Both the position numbers and the translations under genes were made by a program. The notes beneath the pieces are model-generated. The model did not search any database. It was not told the origin of the DNA and saw only the letters and a list, made by a program, of their open reading frames with translations. 64,000 nt of DNA from positions 8,171,001 to 8,235,000 of the forward strand of contig JAPWDM010000014.1 in NCBI GenBank assembly GCA_035578155.1. The letters are read 5' to 3'. This document shows positions 12,811-23,640 of this stretch, in pieces. The DNA is from Brachynemurus nebulosus (Eukaryota > Arthropoda > Insecta > Neuroptera > Myrmeleontidae). How positions within the stretch are numbered: the first letter of the stretch is position 1; every line of letters starts with the position of its first letter.

Positions 12811-13170
12811 CCCCTGTCGCAGCATCTTGCATAACATAGCGAATTTCCGTTGATAAAAATCCCTTTTTCTGTGCTTTTTCACCCTTTTAAGTTATTTTTC
12901 CTCCTCTTTCTAATGGTGTAAATAAATGTCGCAAAAATTTTTTAACTTGAGAAAATTTTGGCAAAAGTCTAATTTTTTTCACGAAAAATGACCAAGAAAA
13001 CCATGTTCCAGGCATTCGACATGGCTGGCTAATGAACTTGTCCAACGGTGTGAGACTAAATATAAATATAATACCTATATATAAATTTTAGTGAATATTA
13101 TTTTCGGTTTCTAGGGACCTCAGAACCTATTATAGTTTCGGGAGATTTCTTTCGGAGCTCTAAAAAATAG
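12811..13170 (+). repeat. Interspersed repeat R1
   Basis: Begins CCCCTGTCGCAGCATC and runs through 'gcgaatttccgt', 'ggcattcgacatggctggct' and 'tattttcggtttctaggg'. Same order of blocks as 13296, 27786 and 58991. The TA segment is only a few units long here. Confidence 0.8.
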
Positions 13171-13295
13171 GACTATCTTCGGAACCCTAAAAGGGCATAT
13201 AAGTAACATACAAACATATACATATCTATGTATATGACTATATACAATCTATTATTCTGTTGTACCACAAACACATTCGTTCATATAATTATATA

Positions 13296-13631
13296 CCCCT
13301 GTCGCAGCATCCTGCATAACATAGCGAATTTCCGTTTATAAAAATTAGTTCTGCTTGGAAACTAGTTGACATAGAATAATAGTTTAAAGACCTTTTTAAT
13401 GTAATTTTTTCTCTACTTTTAAATGGCGTAAGAAATTTCGCAAAAATTGTTGATTAAGTGGAAATTTTGGCAAAAAACTAATTTTTTGCAAGAACAAAAA
13501 GCATGTTCCTGGCATCTGACGTGTCTGGCTAACGAACTTGTCCAACGGTTTGGCATTTCCAACATTTTCACCAAATTTCGTAAACCTAGGACATTTCGTT
13601 CGAGAGTTATCGTGCTGATACATAAATACAT

Positions 13632-13689
<58 letters not shown>

Positions 13690-13795
13690 TTTAGTGAATA
13701 TTATTTTCGGTTTCTAGGGACTTCAAAACAAATTTCTGCCATAGTCTGCCATAGTGTAATAGCTGAATTCCATTCTGGAAATTCGCTAAAAGAAA
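13296..13795 (+). repeat. Interspersed repeat R1 with (TA)n
   Basis: Second copy, about 125 bp after the first. It carries (TA)n at 13636-13686, just after CGAGAGTTATCGTG and before TTTTAGTGAATATTATTTTC. It ends near GAATTCCATTCTGGAAATTC. Its open frames are repeat-derived and not conserved between copies. Confidence 0.85.
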
Positions 13796-15005
13796 GAAAT
13801 CAAAAAAGAAATTATTTGGCAGCAAAAAAAATTAAGTAACAAATTGGTTGATTTAATTTTTTTTTTTTAAACGACACGACGTTTAATACAGACCACGTGT
13901 TCTATTTTTGATGGTGTTGAAAGTAAACTACTTAAAGAAATGAGGCTCAAAGAACAGCTTATACATGAATAGTTTTGAATTTTCTGTCCCATTCAATTCC
14001 ATACGTGAGCAGTTATGCATTTTTTAACCATTTACATATAAAAATTTAACTTGACGAAAAGGGAAAAGTGCTGAAGAAATACAAATTATATGCATTTTAA
14101 TATAGATTTAAAAAACGTTAAAAATTTTGCGGCATTTTTTTTTTTTTTGTATTTATTATAATTGAGTTGGACTGTTCGCGGACTTTTTAATTGCATCGTT
14201 ATATATGCGCGCTTCAGTTATTTACTCCTATGCATATTATCTGAACGAATTTTCTTTTAACCTCAACTTTCTGGGTGTTTGTTAAATCTGTAAATTTTTG
14301 TGCGGTTACAGGTTGCATTGTTTTAAAATAGTTTACTCTAGTTCTTTATATCTGTACCTGAGCAGCATAACACTGTAATTCCATTTTGTTAAATATTTAC
14401 ACTATTTTATAGTCTGTGTTCGCCTCTATAAAGTTAGCAAACTGTAACTGAGCTAACCTAAAAGTGTTTGAGATATAGAATTTTATAATACCGTATTTCT
14501 CAAAAAAATCTATAAGCAGAACAATATATTTAATTTTGACAAAAAATTCATATCCTGTAAACTTGGCGATTTGGCGCCTACAGTTTTATGCTTCTCTGGT
14601 ACAAATATTTAAACTACCACTTAACAAATAGGTCTATTAACGGAATTATTTTATTCTGCGGAAATAATTTCGGTGTAAAGAATGGAAGCATTAATGACAT
14701 AAATGACCATATATATTGTTGAAAAGAATTTGTCATTATATTCCATAAGAAAATTTCAGTTGACAAAATAATTGTTTTCTTCCGGTAAATTTAATTTGTT
14801 CTGAAATGTTTACTTAATATTCCAAAATGAAAATATAATAAGAATACATTAATATACCTACACACATCTCTGACACTACACTGGCAATTATACCTGAATA
14901 TTTAATTTATTTAAAATATCTATAAAGCATCCAAAATATACCACCTACATTTCTTTTCGTTATGCCACTGAATGTAACTGAAATATTTAAATTATATTTT
15001 TTATA
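13796..15005. other. Spacer, no gene seen
   Basis: AT-rich; presumably part of the upstream intron of the channel gene. Confidence 0.5.
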
Positions 15006-15856
15006 CCGGGTGTACCCAAGGTTTATATATATGTTATGAGGTAGATTCAATCCGTATACTACACATGTATTGGCTTTTGGACTGCAATCACCTGTTTTAT
15101 AGCGTCAACTGATCATCACTTGATCATCAACACTATTTGTATATGAACTGTCATTTTTAAATTTTAAAGTATTATTTCTGAATAATTAATAGTTATTACA
15201 ATATAATATTCAGTTTCATATAATTATTTTTATTAATTTTTCACATTTTGTTTGTTATTTTGTGTCAAACGTAAGTTATTTAATTATTTTCACTAATTTC
15301 ATTAATTGCTGCTATGAAAATCGTTATTTCAGGGCCGGCATCTAAAATTTTTCTTACGTATTTTTATAGTCATACTTGGTATACGGTGTTCTGTGCCAAA
15401 TTGTAGAAATTCACAGTATAAGACATCAAATAAAGACGTTAACTATTTTCGATTTCCAAAAAAGGGTGCAGAATAATGTTGTTGAATTAAAAACATTGAA
15501 AAGTTTTTCATTAATGTTTCATAATTCCCGAATTCTATGACATACAGAGAATGAATACACATATGTGAATATATTTGCATCTATTTTTCTGACTTCTGTA
15601 ATAAATATATTTCAAATACTTATTTTATCTATATTTAATTGAAAAAATTATATCTATTAATTATTTTTTATTATCTTTTCTGAAAACTTGACTCGAGTAT
15701 TTTATATTTTCATTAATTTAAATATTTTTGTTCACTTCCAACATTACTAAGACATAATAAAAAGAAAAATATTCCGGACCTGGCTATACTGCAGTCCACA
15801 GTCAATCTCATTTGATTGGCGAACCTCATAAACATATAATAACCTTGGGTTGTACC
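15006..15856. mobile_element. THAP-bearing TIR element
   Basis: Inverted termini of about 37 bp: the left reads GGTGTACCCAAGGTTTATAT and the inverted right reads GGTACAACCCAAGGTTATTA, both continuing to TTATGAGGT. A subterminal GGACTGCA is also mirrored. The interior holds a THAP-like coding fragment (15387-15476), which suggests descent from a THAP-type transposon such as the P-element superfamily. It sits just upstream of the channel exon. Confidence 0.65.
15387..15476 (+). pseudogene. THAP zinc-finger fragment
   Basis: The frame starting at the first cysteine reads CSVPNCRNSQYK, then NYFRFPKKGAE, then a stop. The C-x4-C pair followed by a FRFPK block is the N-terminal half of a C2CH THAP DNA-binding domain; the distal Cys and His are lost by the stop at 15474-15476. 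THAP domains occur in P-element-type transposases and in host THAP proteins. Its position between inverted termini favours a transposon remnant. No clear start codon in frame. Confidence 0.6.
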
Positions 15857-15891
15857 TATCACATTTCAACATAATTTTATTTCTGTTACAG

Positions 15892-16206
15892 GTTGCACCG
15901 AATATTGTGGACTTTGTTAAATCACCGGTCAATTTAATCGATTTTGTGGCCACGTTAAGTTTCTATTGTGATTGGATATTACAGACCAGTGTGGCGCAAC
16001 CATTTGCGGACAAGGCGAACATTTTAGAATTTTTTTCAATTATACGTATATTACGTTTATTCAAATTGACAAGACATTCACCCGGTTTAAAGATATTAAT
16101 ACATACGTTTAAAGCGAGTGCAAAAGAGTTGACATTGTTAGTGTTTTTTCTTGTATTAGGTATTGTAGTGTTTGCCAGTTTAGTGTATTATGCCGAACGA
16201 TTACAG
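15892..16206 (+). CDS. Shaw-family (Kv3) voltage-gated K+ channel, S3-S5 exon
   Basis: Internal coding exon of exactly 105 codons, phase 0 at both ends. The acceptor is TTCTGTTACAG and the donor CAG|GTAAGT. Family knowledge: Shaw channels are tetrameric plasma-membrane K+ channels that set neuronal excitability. Visible: end of the S2-S3 loop and S3 (about residues 6-31, [17 protein letters not shown]), S4 (about 46-66) with a basic residue every third position (R52, R55, K58, R61), S4-S5 linker (67-79, [13 protein letters not shown]) and S5 (80-101, ending [10 protein letters not shown]). The reduced S4 charge is typical of Shaw. [19 protein letters not shown] and the CDWILQ stretch suggest the Shaw-like paralogue (Shawl) rather than Shaw itself, but this is from memory. 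The T1 domain, S1-S2, and the pore with S6 must lie in other exons. The open frame runs on into the intron to 16335 and should not be counted as coding. Confidence 0.93.
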
Positions 16207-17169
16207 GTAAGTTTTAAATTTGGAATTTTTAATAGAACAGCACATCGTATTTTTTTGAATTATACGAAAAATCCACAAGGAAAAAATTTCTACCGAAAGT
16301 TGAAAAATTTTTGTTCATTTCTTTCTTTTTTATAAATAACTAATTAAATAATTAACTTTCTGTTGAAATAAATACCTACTGGTTTCAAAGGGGCAATTAG
16401 TAAGTAATTTAATTATACAAAAAAAAAAAAAGTTTTTTCAGCTTCCGGGCGCCAATTTCTTTACGGTGAAAAATCGATCTAAAACTGAAATACCTACATC
16501 TTATCGTTTGGTATAACTTATGTTCCGAAAAACACAGTAGTTGTGATTTTGTTGAAATTTGGGTTTTGATTTTTAATTTCTGATGCGTAGGTAACAAAAA
16601 AGTAGCTGAAAATTTCGTTATTTCGGCTAGAAGGTCCGTTTTCTCATGAATTTTGTTAAAAGTGGAAATAGAGATTCTGAATAAATTCTATGTTATTAAA
16701 ATTACCTAACATGATATATGTATAATTTGGAATATTTTGATTTTTTGGATTCAGTGTCTGAAAAACTGATTTATTTGGTAATTGATCAATAATGAATATT
16801 GACTTTGGGATTATTTGGGATAGTTAGATCATTTACGATCATTCATTTTTGTAATAGAAAATTTACAAAAAGTTGGTTTCTTTTGATTTTATGCTTCCAG
16901 TTGTGTCAAAAATGAAAATATCAGTACGGAAAACTAACAAACACTTTCTTATATTTATAACGCTTCTATATTTCGTTTAACAGTTATTACGATTCCCGAA
17001 ATTTTAATAAATTTGCTGACGTCATTAAAATCCAGTTTTTAAACTTTATGAAAGAAAGCACAAGCTAAGACAATTTGGAAGCTAGATTTTCTGTTTTTCA
17101 TGTTGATAAAAAAAAAATTAGCTATAAAAATTAAGTAGTATTTTTTTGTATTTTTTTTTTTAAGTCATA
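16207..17169 (+). other. Downstream intron of the channel gene
   Basis: Starts with the GTAAGT donor. AT-rich; no second exon, including the TVGYGD pore exon, was found here or further right. Confidence 0.6.
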
Positions 17170-17324
17170 TTAACGTAAAAGTCCCTATACCGAAACGCAA
17201 TCATATATACGAACAGTTTTGACATGTATAAACCTCTGATAACAAAAATTATTATTAATAGAAAGATTATTTTTCAATTTAAATTCACGTCGCATTGAAA
17301 GTCTGCTTACTTAATTAAAGAAAT

Positions 17325-17396
<72 letters not shown>

Positions 17397-17415
17397 AATT
17401 TTTGTTGAATACAGT
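17170..17415 (+). repeat. Interspersed repeat R2 with (TA)n
   Basis: Shares with the reverse of 19150-19420 the blocks TTACTTAATTAAAGAAATAC, AATAATTTTTGTTATCAGAG (inverted) and TGTCAAAACTGTTC (inverted). The (TA)n at 17329-17394 sits at the same internal point as in the other copy. Confidence 0.75.
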
Positions 17416-17670
17416 ATTTTGGTCTTTTATTTACGTCTGATATTTAAAACATTATATGCTTCCTTCTTTGACGTCCAGATGTCACTCTATGTGTCATATA
17501 ACTCATATTACACATCTGTTTGTATATCGGTTCCCAACTTCTAGAGTCATTAATATTTCTTTGTTTGGATATAGATGTCGACATTTTGTATAAGAAAAGC
17601 ATTAATAAATAAAAATTTTTGGGTTGTATTTTTCTAAAAACATATTCATTGGATTAAAAAAAACTTTCTT

Positions 17671-17930
17671 TCATGCTTATTAAGGAAAAAATGGGTGTTT
17701 AATTTATTTGTCAATTTTTATAAGCCAGTTTAATTAGACACCTAATAATAGTGTTCGGGTATAGGGGCTTTTATGTTAAATAAAATAATAAAGTTTAACC
17801 TGTATTCATAAGACTTCTTATCTGTCGCGAGTGCCACCTTCATGTTTTCGTTATATTTGTGAATGGAGTAGTAGGCAATTAGAATCTGTGAAATATTTGT
17901 AAAAGTATTTTTTGTAAACACACTCAATTT
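17671..17930 (+). repeat. R2-related repeat, partial
   Basis: 17671-17757 is about 90 percent identical to 37884-37971 (TCATGCTTATTAAG, GGGTGTTTAATTTATTTG, ATAAGCCAGTTTAATTA). It then continues GGTATAGGGGCTTTTATGTT, the end block of R2. Confidence 0.65.
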
Positions 17931-18616
17931 AATAGCTGTGCCTTTATACCACTTGCCTGGTTTATTTATTTATTTCATAACTTGACTCAACGAAGAAACT
18001 TTTCGACTGTATTAATTTTTCATCCTGTTACAAGAGTATGATTTATTTTTCAACTTCCATAAAAATTGACCTTATGTCTGAAATAAAGGTAGTTAATAAA
18101 AGAAATAAATGATCGCTTAGTTATTTACAGCTAATAAATAGCTAAACGTAATAAAAATAAATAATGAAAAAAGAAAAAGTAATAAATATAAAATATAATG
18201 AAAATTATTTTTTCCGTTCTCCGTTTCTTTCTTTAGTATACTTACGCGCCAAATATATTAGGACATTAAGCCAATCATAAAACAAATGAAATAGAATATT
18301 AGAAGTGATGCGTAACGCGGTAATTGACAATTTTTATTTTTATTATAAAACGAGATGACAGAAATGGTTCAAATAAAATATCACACGCACAGTGTTCCTG
18401 AAAAATTTCAGTGTTGCAAACTTGATTCAATAATAGTCATTAAAATGTTTCATTTATTATTGAATATGACGTGGAATATTGCGACACAGACTTTTTTGGA
18501 GACGCAAAGTGTATTTCCAGGAATTATTTATAAAGAAAAATTAATATCGACTTTTTACTACTGACAACAACATTTCGGACTCTTTATGTTTACTAATCTT
18601 AGTGTAAATTTGTGTA
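17931..18616. other. Spacer, no gene seen
   Basis: AT-rich; a 69-codon frame at 18355-18564 shows no domain. Confidence 0.5.
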
Positions 18617-19149
18617 CAGCTGAACTCTTTTTTATGCGGTCCATTTTTGTGCGATTTTTTTATGCGTTTTTTTATGCGGTTTGTAAAAAATCGCCATTAA
18701 AATGCATAATGTGAATGAAAATCACTAGACAGTAACAAACTTAAACAATTACTATAATAACTTTCTTTGATAAAAATACTTTTTAACGGCTTTTAAGCAT
18801 TTAATCAATACATTGCATAAGAAGTTATTGCATCATTTAATTTTGTTAAAGATGTATTTTTCAAAATTTTCATAATATTATAAAATTGAAATAAAATGTT
18901 TCTACGTGTAAATTAATGCTTTATCTTGTTTACAGAAGCAACTTCTAAGGAAATTTCTAAGTTTTGGGTTTTGAGTGATCTTTTTTCGATGAAACTTTTT
19001 TTATGCGGTCTCCCGCACAAAAAATGTCTTTGGTACAATCTGGATCGGACTATACTTTTTATAGCTATTTATGTTATTTTTGAATATATTTTTTTGTGCA
19101 ATTATTTTTATGCGGTCCCTATCCACCGCACAAAAAAAGAGTTCAGCTG
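18617..19149. mobile_element. pogo-like MITE
   Basis: Termini CAGCTGAACTCTTTTTT are inverted at both ends and flanked by TA (18615-18616 and 19150-19151). Motifs TTTTATGCGGTC are repeated inside both ends. At 533 bp with no transposase frame it is a non-autonomous Tc1/mariner-superfamily element; the TIR style suggests pogo/Tigger relatives. Confidence 0.8.
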
Positions 19150-19170
19150 TACCGTATTAAACAAAAATTG

Positions 19171-19238
<68 letters not shown>

Positions 19239-19420
19239 TTCTTTAATTAAGTAAGGAAACATTAAGTGCGAGGTGAATTTAAATTGGAAGATAATCTTTC
19301 TATCCATAATAATTTTTGTTATCAGAGGTTTCTTTCAGAAATAACTTCATTAATATATAAATGTCAAAACTGTTCTGACATATGATCGCGTTCCAGTATA
19401 GCGGCTTTTATCTTACAAAG
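19150..19420 (-). repeat. Interspersed repeat R2 with (TA)n
   Basis: Inverted copy of 17170-17415, with (TA)n at 19174-19234 at the corresponding point, and TTGTTATCAGAGGTTTCT, GTCAAAACTGTTC and GGCTTTTATCTTAC blocks. Confidence 0.75.
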
Positions 19421-19439
19421 TATTAATTGAATATGAATT

Positions 19440-19690
19440 TTAGGAAATTGTCGAATGGAGAATTCAGCTATTACAGCCTCTCTCATAATGAAATTTGAGT
19501 CTGAGAATATGAACAGGTTCCTAAAAACCCAAAAAAAAACGTTCAGTAAATGTATGCATACGTATATATGTGTCAGGAGGAAAACTCTCGAACAAAACAT
19601 TCAATTTTTACGAAAAAACGTTGGAAGTTCCAGACCCTTGGATGAATTCTTTGGCCAGAATACCCGATGCCCAGAACCTAACAAAATGAG
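19440..19690 (-). repeat. Interspersed repeat R1, fragment
   Basis: Reverse copy of R1: the inverted 'tgtaatagctgaattc', 'ttcgagagttttcctcc' and 'ttctgggcatcgggta' blocks occur in R1 order. The TA tract is replaced by a short ACATATATACG segment. Confidence 0.65.
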
Positions 19691-20298
19691 TTTTTTGTAA
19701 AAATTTGTCAGAATTTAAAAGTTTTTTAATTATTTCTATACATATACCATGGCAAAGAGCAAAAAAATTTGGTATTAAGTTTTCGAGAAAAAAAAATTTT
19801 ATAACCGGAAATTCGGGATATTTTTGTTCTGAAGCTTTTTGTAGCTTACTGAAGTTCCAACAACATAATAATAGACTACATCAAGTCGTAAAACTTTAGT
19901 AATGTTGTAGGCTAGAACAAACTTCCATTATTCCTGGTAGATTTTGGACCATATGCGAAAAGTATTAAGGAATATTAATTAAGGAGAATATAAGTCAATG
20001 TAAGTCACTAATCTTGCTTCTTCTGAACAGTATAAATTTTGTGATTACCACTTTATCCGACTAGATGACCGATTCCAATCTTTATGTTTTTGGAAAAGTG
20101 AACTAATACAGGGTGTCCAATAGGAAATTGCTGAAACTAATTGGCTGTCATTTCAAAACACGTGCACAGAATTAGAAAAGCCAAATTGCTTTAAATAGAG
20201 GAAATTCTGCTGTTTTAAACGCACATAAATAAAATCGAGTCAAATATTTTTTATGTCAATTTATTACATCTTATAAAAATAACGAAAAAGTACAATGA

Positions 20299-21476
20299 TT
20301 AATGATATATATTTTCGAAGTGCGAACCGTTAGATTGTGCACAAAAATCAATTCTCTTTTTAAAACTGTGAAAAACTGTGTCCCACATATCGGTCGTAAC
20401 GCCGTGAACCACTTCCTGGATGGCCGCGACCAGTTCTTCTACTGTGCTGGGGTTTTTAGCGTGACAATGATCTTTTATGTAACCCCATAGGAAAAAATCA
20501 CAAGGGTTTAGGTCCGATATTGCGAAGGCCATTCTAGTCCGCCTTGAACAAACTTAGGGTACCCCAGACCGATTACTCGAGTCGCATATACGCGATTAAT
20601 AGCTTCAAACACCTCATGAGTCCGGTGCTGCGTTGCTCCATCTTGCATGAAGTAAAAATTATTAACCAGACCCCTTTTTTGCATAAGGGAAGAATTTCGT
20701 TTCCAAAAGCTGTTTGTAACTCTCTCCTGTTACCGTAGATTCCAAGAATTGCAAATAAATCCCTTCTACAGAAATCGCTGCCCATGCCGTTACTTTCTGT
20801 GGATGAAAGGATTTCGCGAGCCATATGTTGGGATTTTCCGTTCCCCAAAACCGATAATTTTGTTTGTTTACGTACCCATTCATCCAAAAATGTGCCTCAT
20901 CGGAAAAAATAATCATTTTCTCATTAAGTTCTTCGGCTTCAAACATTTCCGTAATAGTCTTACAAAATTCGATGCGTTTCGTCATGTCATGTGTAGTTAA
21001 CAATTGATGAGTGCTTATTTTATACGCATGAAACTTTAAAAAATATTTCAAAATGTTGTGTAATGATGATTTGGTTATTTTTAATGCTTGAGCAGCTTTT
21101 CGAATCGAATCATTTGGATTTTGTTTGAAATAATTCTCAACTTCGTTGTCTTCTCTGGTGTAGTCACCGTAACAGATGGGCCTGGCAACTCGTGTCTACG
21201 GTTCTGGAGTGTACCATACTCCACGAAGTTATCGATTATCCTACAAAAATTAACATAAAATTACCTCAATACAGTTTAATTGAATTGAAACACAAGTTGT
21301 GTGATAGATTAATATGAATAAATATTAAATTCCTACCTTTTCAGAGTGTTTTCGCTGGCAACTCTATGGGTTCCAAACTTAGTACGAAACCCTCTATACG
21401 CATTACTATAAATTTTTCTCCTCGAGAAGAAGCACTCAATAAGATACACTTTTTCTTCCGTGGTGAGCTCGCTCAT
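20299..21476 (-). pseudogene. Mariner-like transposase, frameshifted
   Basis: Two-exon transposase. Exon 1 starts with ATG at 21476 (MSELTTEEKVYLIECFFSRR) and ends at 21337; exon 2 runs from 21240 to the stop at 20299-20301. In order: N-terminal HTH, linker with NRRHELPGPSV, second HTH (NDSIRKAAQALKITKSSLHN), first catalytic Asp in IFSDEAHFWMNGY, second in FMQDGAT, third in LNPCDFFLWGY, C-terminal tail ending NGSHFENIYH. At least three frame breaks are visible: after TTPE near the linker, in the G run before GLVNNFYF near 20674, and at WPSQ/SDLNPCD near 20520. About 47 residues lie between the second and third Asp once the last break is allowed for, more than the 34-41 of familiar groups. Full length would be about 360 residues. 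Not functional as it stands. Confidence 0.9.
21241..21336 (-). other. Intron inside the transposase gene
   Basis: 96 bp interruption with a GTAGGA donor after CTGAAAAG and a TTTTTGTAG acceptor. Removing it joins AAA-AG to G-ATA and gives ENTLKRIIDNFVEYG, a continuous HTH region. The interval contains in-frame stops, supporting a true intron in the ancestral transposase. Confidence 0.75.
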
Positions 21477-21613
21477 TTTGACGCGTGTGTACTTGCTTGG
21501 CTGAAATGGAACTGCGGGGCTCAGGTATGTGCGTTAGAAAAAGAGACCTTTATTGAATTCATGGTGGGGAGGGACACTGATTTAGTTTTAGCAACTTGCT
21601 ATTGGGCACCCTG

Positions 21614-22184
21614 TATATTTCTGAATTATTAAATTTGAAGCCAAACAAACTAAGGTTACGTTTTTCCTTCCAGACTTCTTCTTCCTGCTGCTCTTTCCGG
21701 TAGGGAATTTGTTAAAAAAAACACAAATGTATAAATTGTAAAAAGAATATTTTATTCTCATAGACATTTCCCCCCCCCCCCTGTAAGTATTTTTTTTTTG
21801 TATAAAAAGATAGCAACCGGATATTGAAATGGTAAAAGAAAACGATGAACTATAAATATCATTTTCCGTATAAAAATATTAAAAATAGAAATATGAGACA
21901 CACGGAGACATAACCGTACGTATTCGAACGTAACGGGAAAAAAATGCTGTTAAAAAATATGGCTACCTTCCACGATCTTATACGCATATTTTATTTCAAT
22001 ACAACAATATTCTTTCTTTTTTGGCGATACGCGTTTGTCTGCCGTTGTTCATTTTTTATGGCTAATCGTTGTTATTACGGTACCATAATTCGTTTTGTCA
22101 AAATACATTTGAGATGAAATTTAAAAGACATAGAACGGATTTATATATCGATAAATTTATGCTACAGAGTGTGTTAGGTTAAAG
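21614..22184. other. Spacer, no gene seen
   Basis: Contains a poly-C run near 21771-21781; otherwise AT-rich. Confidence 0.55.
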
Positions 22185-22740
22185 CAGTGTTTTTCAACCT
22201 TTTTCATGGCGCGTCCCCCCACCCTCTGCTATTTCTAACTTTAATTTTTCTATCAACAGACATATTTTTGTATCAACATCGAAAGTGACGACTTATAGTA
22301 GCTTGTGAACGCGTGCGTGACTTGTGTGAGCGAAACAGCGCGACGTGATGAGCGCTGCGTCGAGCATCAGGCAAATAAAGGATAACACTTTTGAATTCTT
22401 TGAATTGTGAATTGGTTTTGAATTGTGTTTAAATTTACTGAATTGACTTGTTGTTTGTGGTAGTTGCTAACTGTCTTTTATTGTCTAATATCCGAAATTC
22501 TGTACTCATTGTAATTATTGAAAATGGATTAGTTTCTGGACAGACATGCACAATCGTCAACTTCAAGTTGCAATTAGAGTAATCAAGCAAAAGTATGAAA
22601 CCATTACATTAATGTAACGTCGAATTAACCTCAATATTATATATTGAACCAGAGTGGTTTTATTGTTAGAGTAACTGCGACCCCTTTAAAAAGGCTTCGC
22701 GACCCCTCAGGGGGTCGTACCCACAGGTTGAAAAACACTG
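22185..22740. mobile_element. hAT-like non-autonomous element, family H1
   Basis: Inverted termini CAGTGTTTTTCAACCT at both ends, and flanking 8-mers GGTTAAAG (22177-22184) and GGTTAGAG (22741-22748): an 8 bp target duplication with one change. 8 bp duplications and CAGTG ends are hallmarks of hAT. No transposase frame. The right end is repeated, inverted, at 55158. Confidence 0.9.
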
Positions 22741-22894
22741 GGTTAGAGAATATTTAAGGGATGGAGGAGAGTTATTTTACGTCAGTCAAAATTAATATTT
22801 CTCTTGTGGTAATATCACAGTGTGATTTGCTAAAAAATAGTGAATTTTCACACTTTTTTTTGGATGGATAGGACGGGGGAATGGGAATGAGTTT

Positions 22895-23640
22895 TTTTTT
22901 ACAATTAATACCACTATTTAACAACACAGTCAAAAAATTTGTGTTAAAATTAACACATTTCACATGTCCAGAACGGTCCACTCAATTCTTTGTGTTTTAA
23001 CACAAACCATATGTGTCAAATCTTTACACAAGATTTGTGTCAATGATTTAACACATAAGAGGGCATACATTTTGTGTTAATTTGTAGTGATGAGCAAATG
23101 CAAGACCAAGATCAAGACTGCCAAGTCTTGGTCTTGGTCTTGTTCTTGCATTAAGAATCTTGGTCTTGGTCTTGCTAGAACAGTTTGAGTCTTGGTCTTG
23201 GACTTGGTCTTGCAAAATGCAGTCTTGGTATTGGTCTTGGTCTTGGTATTGCTAAAAATCTTGCACTTTCTTGCATTTTTTTATTAGCGAATTTTTTCCT
23301 TCTAAAATCAGAATTTTCTCTCTTTACGGTATTAATTATACTTTTAAACTATTTAAATAATTTAGCAAGAGTCTTGGTTTTTTCTTGCTATAGTCTTGGT
23401 CTTGCTCACTTGAGTCTTGGTATTGGTCTTGCAGCCATACTTATAGTCTTGGTCTTGGTCTTGGTCTTGCAAAATGCAGTCTTGGTCTTGCTCTTGGTCT
23501 TGCAAAAAATGCAAGACCAAGACAAGACTGCAAGACCAAGACTAATTTTGCTCATCACTATTAATTTGACACAATTTAGAATGTAGAAGTTTACTCAATA
23601 AATGTGTTGGCATATTTTGACACTTTTTTTAAGTTAATAT
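22895..23640. repeat. ACACAA-rich repeat, split by a hAT element
   Basis: Many TTTGTGTTAA / AACACAAA and GTGTCAA phrases on both strands, related in style to the repeat at 2440. It hosts the 23085-23560 insertion: TTAATTTG is duplicated on each side. Confidence 0.55.
23085..23560. mobile_element. hAT-like MITE filled with CTTGGT hexamers
   Basis: 476 bp. Termini TAGTGATGAGCAAA and, inverted, TAGTGATGAGCAAAAT; perfect 8 bp target duplication TTAATTTG (23077-23084 and 23561-23568). The interior is dominated by GTCTTG / CTTGGT hexamers, with short stretches of the reverse type (CAAGACCAAGA) just inside each end, so the two ends can pair. The long open frame across it (23185-23586), rich in VLVLVL and LGLGLG, is a product of the hexamer and not a gene. 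Confidence 0.9.

Larger units (their letters stand above)
20109..21613 (-). mobile_element. Mariner-like (IS630-Tc1-mariner) transposon
   Basis: Complete 1505 bp element with inverted termini of about 30 bp (CAGGGTGTCCAATAGGAAAT at the low-coordinate end; CAGGGTGCCCAATAGCAAGT inverted at the other) and TA on both sides (20107-20108 and 21614-21615). It encodes a degenerate transposase on the minus strand with a short intron. Termini are well matched, but the gene carries several frameshifts, so it is a dead but fairly young copy. Confidence 0.93.

Noticed and set aside
16207..16335. C-terminal extension of the channel frame
   Set aside because: Follows a consensus CAG|GTAAGT donor and loses all similarity to Shaw.
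20302..21000. Plus-strand frames at 20302, 20544 and 20749
   Set aside because: Shadows of the minus-strand mariner transposase.
23185..23586. 133-codon hydrophobic frame, Leu/Val-rich
   Set aside because: It is the CTTGGT hexamer array read in one frame; ends are set by the transposon termini.
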